From an uncultured Pseudomonas sp. (lineage in GTDB: Bacteria > Pseudomonadota > Gammaproteobacteria > Pseudomonadales > Pseudomonadaceae): a stretch of DNA of 15,252 nt. The stretch lies in assembly GCA_946886875.1 (NCBI GenBank), contig CAMPJN010000049.1, forward strand, positions 1 through 15,252. Direction: 5' to 3'. The first letter of the stretch is position 1. Each line of letters starts with the position of its first letter. The notes under the pieces are model-generated. The model did not search any database. It had not been told where the DNA came from and worked only from the letters and a program-made list of their open reading frames with translations. Made by a program: the position numbers and the translations under genes. Shown piece by piece: positions 1 through 6,324 of this stretch.

Positions 1-530
1 ACGGTCTTGAGCACCCAGTCGACGATCGAGTCGGACGGGTTGAGCATGGCCATCTTCGATTTGTTCTCGGAGCCGCCGCCCTTGGCCGCGACGTCCACTT
101 CCACCTTGTCGCCGGGGACGATGGAGTAGTGAATCACCGCCGGGGTGTTGTCCTTGGTGTTCTTACGCGCGCCCGCCGGGTCGGCGAGGATCGAGGCGCG
201 CAGGACGTTCTCCGGCAGGTTGTAGGCGCGGCGCACGCCTTCGTTGATCATGTCGTCGACGCTCATGGTGGCGCCGTCCCAGCGCACGTCCATGCCGACT
301 CGGATGAATACGGTGACGATGCCGGTGTCCTGGCAGATCGGCCGGTGGCCGGTGGCGCACATGCGCGAGTTGATCAGGATTTGCGCCATGGAGTCGCGCG
401 CGGCGGGGGATTCTTCGCGCAGGTAGGCCTCATGCATGGCCTGGATGAAATCCACGGGATGGTAATAAGAGATGAACTGCAGGGCGTCGGCGACGCTCTG
501 GATCAGGTCGTCTTGTTTGATCACGGTCAT
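1..530 (-). CDS. fumA: Fumarate hydratase class I, N-terminal part (truncated by window edge)
   Basis: The gene reads leftwards from the ATG at 530-528 and is still open at base 1, so only about 176 N-terminal residues are visible. Class I fumarases are oxygen-sensitive [4Fe-4S] hydro-lyases that interconvert fumarate and L-malate in the TCA cycle. The visible part carries the family signature RPICQDTG at residues 63-70, and Cys66 is expected to be the first cluster ligand. Other family blocks are GVRRAYNLPENVLRAS and a KGGGSENKSKMAML stretch near the visible end. An AGGAG sits 7 nt upstream of the ATG. It is divergent from the sadC-like gene across a 228-nt gap, matching my memory of PA4333/PA4332 in P. 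aeruginosa. The remaining cluster cysteines and the C-terminal domain lie outside the window. The family call is firm; the symbol is by analogy with E. coli class I enzymes. Confidence 0.93.
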   Translation of the reverse strand, partial: MTVIKQDDLIQSVADALQFISYYHPVDFIQAMHEAYLREESPAARDSMAQILINSRMCATGHRPICQDTGIVTVFIRVGMDVRWDGATMSVDDMINEGVRRAYNLPENVLRASILADPAGARKNTKDNTPAVIHYSIVPGDKVEVDVAAKGGGSENKSKMAMLNPSDSIVDWVLKT

Positions 531-641
531 GCAAGCGCTCCTTTATTGGGGAACATCTGAATTATTTCGGTACATCTAAGGGAACGCCGGACCACGACCC
601 GACGCAGCTACAAAAAAGGCGCGGCAGTATAGCGCGCTCGA

Positions 642-657
642 GGCTGTGGGCACAGCC
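642..657. other. Short hairpin in the fumarase/sadC divergent spacer
   Basis: GGCTGTG (642-648) and CACAGCC (651-657) form a perfect 7-bp inverted repeat separated by 2 nt, in the 228-nt spacer between the two divergent genes. It could be an operator half-site pair or chance. I could not pick a convincing -35/-10 pair for either gene here. Confidence 0.35.
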
Positions 658-758
658 GACCCTAGTCTAAGGATGGGCGCTTAGTCGTGCGCGGCGCCTA
701 GGTTTTTTAGGGGCGCAGGCGTACAGTGGGGGCTAGATGCCAGTATGGGACGGAGCCC

Positions 759-1886
759 ATGAGCCTAAACCGCCAACGGGTCACTCAGCGAACACTCCAG
801 AACCTGCTGCTGAAGCGCTTCGGCATGGCGGCGGGTACCTACGCGCTGACGACTCTGCTGACCTGGGTGGCGTTGTTCAATGACTTGTTGCGCGCTTCGG
901 TGTTTGAAACGCTGCTGCTTTCCGCCGCGGTGGCGATCAGCCAGGGAGTGTTCCTGGCGCTGTTTCTGTCCTCCGCCAATCTACGTTTTCGCGACCCCAG
1001 TCTGACCGAAGCCCAGGTACTGGTGGCGCTCGCCTGGCACACCGTATTGATGGCCATATGCGTGGATGGGCGTGGCAGTCTGTTGGTGGTTTACCTGCTG
1101 ATTCTGCTGTTCGGCGTCATTAACCTGCCACCGAAAGTATTCGTTCGTTGCGCGTTGCTGGCGTTTTTCGGCTTTGCCGCGGTCAATCTGTATGACGCCT
1201 ATACCTACAGCCTGAGCAGCCCGGCGCTGGCGATCATGCAGGTCAGTGTCCTGGCCGGGGTGCTGGTTTGGTTGAGCCTGTTCGCCAGTTATATCCAGTC
1301 GATGCGCAAGCGCATGCAGCAGCGGCGTTTTGCTTTGCAGGCGCACCAGGACACCATGCGTGGGATGATGCGCCAGTTGGAAGACCTGGCCTCCACCGAC
1401 GAGCTCACCGGTCTGTTCAACCGTCGGCATTTCCTGCGCTTGGCCACGCGCGAATTGGCCGGCTTACGCCCTGGTCGCCGCCATGGCCTGGCATTGATCG
1501 ATCTGGATCACTTCAAACGGATCAACGATGTCCATGGTCATGCCGCTGGCGACCGGGTTTTGCAAACCTTCGCCAGCGTCGCCCGCGCCTGTTTGCGCGA
1601 TGCCGATATCATTGCCCGCTACGGCGGCGAGGAGTTCGTCCTGTTGTTGCCCAATGCCGATGCCGATCAGGTCACCGCGTGCTGTGAGCGCTTGCGTGAA
1701 GCCTATTCGCAGGCCGAGCCCTTGGGGCTCAAATTGGATAACTTGAGCCTGTCGGTCGGGATGACACTGCTGAGCGCCGGCGACGATCTGGACGAGGCGC
1801 TGAACCGTGCCGACGAAGCGCTGTATCAGGCTAAGAACAACGGTCGCAACCGCTGCGCAGCGACCTGGGAACGAGCCGATGCCTGA
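759..1886 (+). CDS. sadC: Membrane-bound diguanylate cyclase, SadC-like (GGDEF)
   Basis: This 375-aa inner-membrane protein is predicted to make c-di-GMP from two GTP, promoting attachment over motility. Residues ~20-180 form about six hydrophobic segments. A basic linker (QSMRKRMQQRR) and a helix lead into a GGDEF domain from about residue 210 (DELTGLFNRRHF). The active-site loop is GGEEF at 289-293. RDAD at 280-283 lies exactly five residues before it, so the product-inhibition I-site (RxxD) is intact. I chose ATG 759 because it has GGAG just upstream (short 3-nt spacer); an in-frame GTG at 726 would add 11 residues with no better site. The neighbours match the PA4333-PA4330 order, where PA4332 is SadC. 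PAO1 SadC is, as I recall, longer at the N-terminus, so orthology rests mainly on position and architecture. The 3' end overlaps the next gene by 8 nt. Confidence 0.88.
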   Translation: MSLNRQRVTQRTLQNLLLKRFGMAAGTYALTTLLTWVALFNDLLRASVFETLLLSAAVAISQGVFLALFLSSANLRFRDPSLTEAQVLVALAWHTVLMAICVDGRGSLLVVYLLILLFGVINLPPKVFVRCALLAFFGFAAVNLYDAYTYSLSSPALAIMQVSVLAGVLVWLSLFASYIQSMRKRMQQRRFALQAHQDTMRGMMRQLEDLASTDELTGLFNRRHFLRLATRELAGLRPGRRHGLALIDLDHFKRINDVHGHAAGDRVLQTFASVARACLRDADIIARYGGEEFVLLLPNADADQVTACCERLREAYSQAEPLGLKLDNLSLSVGMTLLSAGDDLDEALNRADEALYQAKNNGRNRCAATWERADA

Positions 1887-2817
1887 ATTGCAGGTCGGTG
1901 AGCGACGCCTGCCGATCGAACCTGGAAGCAATCTGTTGGACGCCCTGCATGGCGCTGGCATTGCCGTTCCCTACAGTTGCCGTGCCGGCAGTTGCCATGC
2001 CTGCCTGGTGCGCTGTATCCGCGGCGAGCCGCAGGACGATAAGCCGGAAGCCCTGAGCCTGTCGCGCCGCGAGCAGGGCTGGCGGCTGGCCTGCCAATGC
2101 CGGGTGGTCGAAGATCTGCAGGTCGAAGTCTTCGATCCGCTCAAGGATGGTCTGCCCGCACGCATCCACAGTTGCGATTGGCTCAGCCCCAATGTCCTGC
2201 GTTTGCGCCTGCTGCCTGAGCAGCCACTGCGCTATCGCGTCGGGCAACACCTGGTGCTCTGGACCGCAAGCGGCGTGGCCCGGCCATACTCGCTGGCCAG
2301 CCTGCCCGGCGAAGACCCCTGGTTGGAGTTCCATCTGGACTGTCGCCAGTCTGGCGCCTTCAGCGACGCCGCGCGAGGTTTCGCCAGCGGCCAGTCGCTA
2401 CGGCTCGGCGAGCTACGCGGCGGCGCCTTGCACTACGATGCGGACTGGCAGGCGCGGCCGCTCTGGTTGCTGGCCGCGGGCACCGGCCTGGCGCCGCTGT
2501 ATGCGGTATTGCGCGAGGCGTTGCGCCAAGAGCACCGCGGCGAAATTCGCCTGCTGCACCTGGCCCACGACAGCGCCGAACACTACCTGGCCGATGAATT
2601 GCGCGAACTGGCGAGCAGGCACTCCTCAGTGCAGGTCGAGCTGCTTTGCGCGGCGGAATTGCCTGCGGCTTTGGCTGAACTGAAGCTTGTTGCGCGGCAA
2701 ACCATCGCCTTACTCTGCGGCAACCCGAATAACGTCGAGAGTTTTACCCGACGCCTGTATTTGGCCGGTATGCCGCGCAATCAGATGTTTTCCGACCTGT
2801 TCCTGCCGCACGCCTGA
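1879..2817 (+). CDS. 2Fe-2S ferredoxin / FAD / NAD(P)H oxidoreductase
   Basis: This 312-aa electron-transfer protein has three modules. The N-terminal plant-type ferredoxin has ligands Cys34, Cys39, Cys42 (YSCRAGSCHAC) and Cys72. A flavin-binding barrel carries RPYS at 135-138. A nucleotide-binding domain has AAGTGLAP at 199-206 and CGNP at 280-283. The order resembles reductase components of multicomponent oxygenases, which pass electrons from NAD(P)H through FAD to the iron-sulfur centre. No oxygenase component is nearby, so the acceptor is unknown. I chose ATG 1879 because the protein begins right before the ferredoxin strand (MPELQVGERRLPIEPG) and GGGA/ACGAG lies upstream. A start at 1807 would sit deep inside sadC. 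The 8-nt overlap with sadC implies translational coupling. It is equivalent by position to PA4331. Confidence 0.9.
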   Translation: MPELQVGERRLPIEPGSNLLDALHGAGIAVPYSCRAGSCHACLVRCIRGEPQDDKPEALSLSRREQGWRLACQCRVVEDLQVEVFDPLKDGLPARIHSCDWLSPNVLRLRLLPEQPLRYRVGQHLVLWTASGVARPYSLASLPGEDPWLEFHLDCRQSGAFSDAARGFASGQSLRLGELRGGALHYDADWQARPLWLLAAGTGLAPLYAVLREALRQEHRGEIRLLHLAHDSAEHYLADELRELASRHSSVQVELLCAAELPAALAELKLVARQTIALLCGNPNNVESFTRRLYLAGMPRNQMFSDLFLPHA

Positions 2818-2910
2818 TAGCCGGCGAGACCAGTCGAATCGAGTCCCTGCGGGTCTGCTCTCTGTTTTTATATGCATTGGGCCTTCTGCCCGACCCAATT
2901 AGGACATGCG

Positions 2911-3687
2911 ATGAACGATCACCTGTTGGTTGACCGGGAGCCAGGGCTGTTGACCCTGCGTTTGAACCGTTTGGATAAGAAAAATGCCCTGACTCGCGCT
3001 ATGTACCGTGCCATGGCCGAGGCGCTGAACCAGGCCGATCAGGATAAAAGCGTGCGCGCGCTGTTGATCACTGGCGGCGAGCAGTGTTTTACCAGTGGCA
3101 ACGATGTCGCCGATTTTATCGCGGCCCCGCCCAGCGATCTGAACAGCAGCGAAGTCTTCCAGTTCATGCGTGCGTTGTTCGAGTTCAGCAAACCTGTGGT
3201 GGCCGCGGTCTGCGGGCCGGCGGTGGGGATCGGCACGACCATGCTGCTGCATTGCGATCTGGTGTATGTCAGCCGAGATGCGGCGTTGAAAATGCCCTTC
3301 GTCAATCTCGGCTTGTGTCCCGAATACGGTTCCAGCCTGATTTTGCCGCGCTTGCTCGGCCATGCCCGGGCCGCCGAGCTGTTGCTACTGGGGCAGGGTT
3401 TCAACGGCGAGCAGGCAGCCGAATGGGGGATCGCCAACCAGGCTTTGGCAGACGGCGTCGCGACCCTGGCCAAGGCGCGGGAAATGGCCTTGAGCTTTCA
3501 GCGCCTGGCACCTTCTGCAGTGGTCGACAGCAAGCGTCTGATGCGCGCGCCGGGGCGCGAAGAACTGCGCCGGGTGATCGAGGAGGAGGGCAAACTGTTC
3601 GGCCAGCGTCTGCGCTCGCCGGAAGCCATCGAAGCGCTAACCGCCTTTATGCAGAGGCGCGTGCCGGATTTCTCGAAATTCGCATAG
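2911..3687 (+). CDS. Crotonase-family protein, probable enoyl-CoA isomerase-like
   Basis: This 258-aa protein has the enoyl-CoA hydratase/isomerase fold. FTSGNDV (60-66) and CGPAVGIGT (101-109) give the two oxyanion-hole loops. The first catalytic glutamate of classical enoyl-CoA hydratase is replaced by Thr110. LGLCPEYGSS (133-142) carries Glu138 at the place where delta3,delta2-enoyl-CoA isomerases of the ECI2/Eci1 type keep their single catalytic glutamate. I therefore favour double-bond isomerisation over hydration, though databases would probably label it enoyl-CoA hydratase. ATG 2911 has AGGA 6 nt upstream; the in-frame ATG at 2872 has no site. The 93-nt gap after the reductase gene holds only a weak AGACC/GGTCT pair and T5 (2865-2869), so it may be the last gene of the sadC operon. 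It is equivalent by position to PA4330. Confidence 0.85.
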   Translation: MNDHLLVDREPGLLTLRLNRLDKKNALTRAMYRAMAEALNQADQDKSVRALLITGGEQCFTSGNDVADFIAAPPSDLNSSEVFQFMRALFEFSKPVVAAVCGPAVGIGTTMLLHCDLVYVSRDAALKMPFVNLGLCPEYGSSLILPRLLGHARAAELLLLGQGFNGEQAAEWGIANQALADGVATLAKAREMALSFQRLAPSAVVDSKRLMRAPGREELRRVIEEEGKLFGQRLRSPEAIEALTAFMQRRVPDFSKFA

Positions 3688-3758
3688 GGTGCGCTGCGTG
3701 TTCACTCTACAAAAACGCACTCCAAGGCCGGATGCGATCCGGGACGTTCAGGGGGGGC

Positions 3759-3809
3759 GCGACGCGGAGCGTCGCCAGCTGGAGTATGGGGAACGATCAT
3801 CCCCCCATA
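3759..3809. repeat. Two adjacent hairpins, repeat-like sequence
   Basis: GCGACGC (3759-3765) and GCGTCGC (3769-3775) form a perfect stem around GGA. TATGGGG (3785-3791) and CCCCATA (3803-3809) form a second stem. The text GCGGAGCGT followed by GGGGAACGATCA (3788-3799) resembles an extragenic palindromic repeat of Pseudomonas genomes built around GCGGAGCGTGGGAACGATCA, here diverged. It lies between two convergent genes. Neither stem is followed by a T-run, so I do not call a terminator. Confidence 0.45.
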
Positions 3810-3943
3810 ACCACCGCGCTGGCTCGACGCCCCGACGTGAACTACCAGTAGTGATCCGTTTTCGCCCGGATAAGCCTTGGCGCAATAGGGGGAAGTCGAG
3901 CGTCTGACAAATTTCCCCCAGATTTCATCCGAGCTACGGGATT

Positions 3944-3963
3944 GGAGCGTGGGAATGATCAGG
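3944..3963. repeat. Second partial copy of the GGAGCGTGGGAA-GATCA repeat
   Basis: GGAGCGTGGGAATGATCAGG lies just beyond the 3' end of the 177-aa gene and matches the core seen at 3766-3799 (GGAGCGT ... GGGAACGATCA) with one base changed. Together the two pieces suggest the 289-nt convergent gap was built from remnants of an extragenic repeat family. Calling the family is from memory; only the shared words are seen directly. Confidence 0.4.
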
Positions 3964-3976
3964 CTCAGCCCTACGC

Positions 3977-4510
3977 TTATTCTTCGGCCTGGGCTGCTTT
4001 AAGGCTTTCATAGGCCGGGGCGGCGTAGATGCCGACGGCGACTGCCAATTCCATCACCCGCTGCAGGTCGCTGGTGTAAACCAGCACCGCTTGCAGGGCA
4101 TCGTCCAGCGGTTCGCTGAAGTCCAGCAGCACATAGCCCTTGGTCTCCGGCGACAGGCTGCTGAGTTGCACCTGAATGCGGTTCAGTGCTTTCAGCGCTT
4201 CGACTTTCGCCAGTTGCTTGGGCTTGAGCACGAAGCTCACTTCTGGGCCGAAGGAGTCGACGATTTGCTGGAACAGTTGGTCGTAGCTGTCGGCCTGGAA
4301 CAGCACGGTTTCCGGCAGACTGCCGACCACCACCCATTCGCCGAGCGGGATCGGGAAGCTGTCGTCGTAGTTGATGTCCGGGTTGGCGGCGAGAAAAGCC
4401 TGCGGGTCGGCGTAGGCCTGGGCCGCTTCGTCGGCAATGCGGGCGACTTCTTCCGCGCTCATGCAACCCGAGCTTATTTTGCCGATCAATTCTTCGAGTT
4501 GGGCTTTCAT
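3977..4510 (-). CDS. Conserved-looking protein of unknown function (177 aa)
   Basis: I do not recognise this family. From ATG 4510 it encodes a 177-aa soluble, acidic protein without signal peptide or membrane segment. The N-terminal ~45 residues look helical (MKAQLEELIGKISSG, then EEVARIADEAAQAY). The middle has a strand-rich stretch (GEWVVVGSLPETVLFQADSYDQLF). The end carries YVLLDFSEPLDDALQAVLVY and an Ala/Glu-rich tail. There are no metal-binding clusters or catalytic motifs. AGGA lies 8 nt before the ATG. The frame stays open further upstream to 4612, but that stretch is arginine/serine-rich and poorly protein-like, so I used the internal start. It is divergent from the first Crp/Fnr gene, with which it shares a 251-nt spacer. 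Confidence 0.75.
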   Translation of the reverse strand: MKAQLEELIGKISSGCMSAEEVARIADEAAQAYADPQAFLAANPDINYDDSFPIPLGEWVVVGSLPETVLFQADSYDQLFQQIVDSFGPEVSFVLKPKQLAKVEALKALNRIQVQLSSLSPETKGYVLLDFSEPLDDALQAVLVYTSDLQRVMELAVAVGIYAAPAYESLKAAQAEE

Positions 4511-4617
4511 CCGGGTATTCCTGGCGCGTCGAAATGGCCGCCAAGGATAGCTGGAAATCCGCCGGTGTGCTGCGTCGGCCAACGCGCAGGCCGCGTGGCA
4601 GAGGCTGCACACATGAC

Positions 4618-4638
4618 TGCATAGCCAGATTGCATAGC
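4618..4638. promoter_or_regulatory. 8-bp direct repeat in the spacer upstream of the Crp/Fnr pair
   Basis: TGCATAGC occurs at 4618-4625 and again at 4631-4638, a 13-bp period, followed by TGCA at 4640. It lies between the divergent 177-aa gene and the first Crp/Fnr-type gene and could be an operator for either. AT-rich text just downstream (TTAGATTTAAAT) is the most promoter-like stretch of the spacer, but I cannot fix a -35/-10 pair. Confidence 0.3.
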
Positions 4639-4761
4639 TGTGCAGACTATTAGATTTAAATGGCCTACAGGCAGCTGTCTGTGCGGTAGCGTACAGAGAG
4701 AAATTCAGTTTTCATTATCCTAAGAGGGCTAGGGAGGCGACTTCCCCCGACGGAGAGTGAG

Positions 4762-5514
4762 ATGTCCGATACACCGAGTCCGCAGCAAAATCTTCTGCTG
4801 GCGTCCCTGCCGGCCGAGGTGCAGGAACGCCTGGCGCCGCATCTGGAATTGGTGGCTTTGCCGCTGGGCATGGTTTTGTATGAGTCGGGCGACACCATGC
4901 GTCATGTGTACTTCCCCACCGATGCCATCGTCTCGCTGCTGTATGTGATGGAAAACGGTGCCTCGGCGGAAATCTCCGTGGTGGGCAACGATGGGGTGAT
5001 CGGTGTTGCGCTGTTCATGGGTGGCGAAAGCACCACCAGCCGTGCCCTGGTGCAGAGCGCCGGCAGTGCATACCGCTTGCTGGGCAAGCGCTTCAAGGAA
5101 GAATGCAATCGGCATGGCGATTTGCTGCAACTGATGTTGCGCTACAGCCAGGCGCTGATCACCCAGATGGCGCAAACCGCAGTGTGCAACCGCCATCACT
5201 CGATCGACCAGCAACTGTGCCGCTGGTTGCTGTTGTCGCTGGACCGTTTGCCCGGCAGCAAATTGGTGATGACCCAGGAATTGATCGCCAACATGCTCGG
5301 CGTGCGCCGCGAAGGCGTGACCGAGGCGGCGGGCAAGCTGGATCGGCTCGGGGTGATCGATTACAGCCGTGGGCGTATCACGGTGCTCGACCGGCCCATG
5401 CTGGAGAGCCTGTCGTGCGAGTGCTACGCGGTGGTGAAAAAGGAGACCGACCGTCTATTACCCTTCAATCAAGCGGCTAAACACCACCCCAACAGCACGA
5501 CGGTGTCGTCGTAG
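4762..5514 (+). CDS. Crp/Fnr-family transcriptional regulator, first of a tandem pair
   Basis: This 250-aa regulator has an N-terminal cyclic-nucleotide-type beta-roll (about residues 10-130), a dimerisation helix and a C-terminal winged helix. The helix-turn-helix is LIANMLGVRREGVTEAAGKL at 174-193. At the phosphate-binding cassette the text is GGESTTSRALV, where E. coli CRP has the Arg-Ser pair of ERSAWV. The pair is shifted and swapped, so cAMP binding is doubtful. Near the C-terminus is SCECYAVVK, a CxCY motif that recurs in this subfamily. GGAG 6 nt before ATG 4762 supports the start. The next gene is a paralogue 82 nt downstream on the same strand. The ligand and targets are unknown. 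The last ~20 residues are a polar extension absent from the paralogue. Confidence 0.88.
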   Translation: MSDTPSPQQNLLLASLPAEVQERLAPHLELVALPLGMVLYESGDTMRHVYFPTDAIVSLLYVMENGASAEISVVGNDGVIGVALFMGGESTTSRALVQSAGSAYRLLGKRFKEECNRHGDLLQLMLRYSQALITQMAQTAVCNRHHSIDQQLCRWLLLSLDRLPGSKLVMTQELIANMLGVRREGVTEAAGKLDRLGVIDYSRGRITVLDRPMLESLSCECYAVVKKETDRLLPFNQAAKHHPNSTTVSS

Positions 5515-5596
5515 TAGGCGTAGACTGCAAACACGAGACCGTCAGGCACCTTTCTCGCGCCATTCTTTGGCAAGCGTTGTGCTCCGGGACAAGTGA

Positions 5597-6304
5597 ATGT
5601 CTGTTAAAGCGCCGCTACAAATCCTCAGCCGCCTGATCGAGGGTTTACCCAGTAAGCAACGCAAGCACCTGTTAAAAAGCTGCGAACCGGTGGATCTGGT
5701 TTTCGGCAGCATTCTTTGCGAAGCCGACCAAGTGATCAGCCATGTGTATTTTCCTCTCAGCGGTTTTATTTCCCTGGTGACCACGCTGGACGGCCATCAA
5801 CCTCTGGAAATGGGCCTTATCGGTAACGAAGGCATGCTCGGCGCCACTCTGGCGCTGGATATCAACCAGGCGCCGATGCGCGCCGTGGTGCAGGGTTCGG
5901 GTACCGCGCTGCGCATCAGCAGCGCCCTGTTCAAGCAACAAATGCGGGACAGCCCGGCCTTGTTGCGCGTGCTCAAGCGCTACCTCTATGTATTGATGGC
6001 GCAACTGTCGCAAAGCGCGGCCTGCACCCATTTCCATGAGATCGAGCCGCGCCTGGCGCGCTGGCTGTTGATGACCCATGACCGCGCCCATGCCGACCAT
6101 TTCTACCTGACCCACGAATACCTGGCCGACATGCTCGGTGTACGCCGTAGCGGCGTGTCGATTGCGGCGGGCGCGATGCAGCAGCGCAAGCTGATCAGCT
6201 ACAGCCGCGGCGAGATCAAGATCCTCGACCGTGCCGGGCTCGAAGGCGCTGCCTGCGGCTGTTATACGGCGGGGCAAGACGACTATGCGGCGTTGTTCGC
6301 TTAA
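5597..6304 (+). CDS. Crp/Fnr-family transcriptional regulator, second of a tandem pair
   Basis: This 235-aa protein has the same layout as its upstream neighbour: a beta-roll with GNEGMLGATLAL, the dimer-helix text SQSAACTHFHEIEPRLARWLL, and a helix-turn-helix around YLADMLGVRRSGVSIAAGAM (175-194). The SYSRGEIKILDR wing and the C-terminal CGCY motif also match (SYSRG-ITVLDR and CECY in the first copy). At the phosphate-binding cassette it reads INQAPMRAVVQ, again not the CRP arrangement. Similarity along the whole length shows the two are paralogues, though diverged enough for distinct targets. The ATG at 5597 is preceded by only a weak GGGA. Its 3' end converges with the GGDEF/EAL gene with just 20 nt between the stop codons. 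This copy is closer to the widespread proteobacterial form, by my memory of LGVRRxGVSxAAG. Confidence 0.88.
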   Translation: MSVKAPLQILSRLIEGLPSKQRKHLLKSCEPVDLVFGSILCEADQVISHVYFPLSGFISLVTTLDGHQPLEMGLIGNEGMLGATLALDINQAPMRAVVQGSGTALRISSALFKQQMRDSPALLRVLKRYLYVLMAQLSQSAACTHFHEIEPRLARWLLMTHDRAHADHFYLTHEYLADMLGVRRSGVSIAAGAMQQRKLISYSRGEIKILDRAGLEGAACGCYTAGQDDYAALFA

Positions 6305-6324
6305 CAGCTCGGATAGCTGGCCCG

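Noticed and set aside
129..560. 143-codon plus-strand frame at the left end
   Set aside because: It is the complement of the fumarase gene, whose minus-strand translation matches class I fumarases throughout.
2827..2869. Possible terminator between the reductase and crotonase genes
   Set aside because: The AGACC/GGTCT stem is 5 bp with a loop of about 20 nt, and T5 starts 8 nt after it, so it is too weak to call.
3689..3907. Short plus-strand frame after the crotonase gene
   Set aside because: It is Arg/Pro-rich, has no ribosome-binding site and lies in repeat-like sequence.
4597..4612. Sigma-54-like TGGCA...TGCA text upstream of the 177-aa gene
   Set aside because: The GG-to-GC distance is two bases too short for a -24/-12 promoter.
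6305..6324. CAGCT/AGCTG pair between convergent stop codons as a bidirectional terminator
   Set aside because: The stem is 5 bp with no T-run on either strand.
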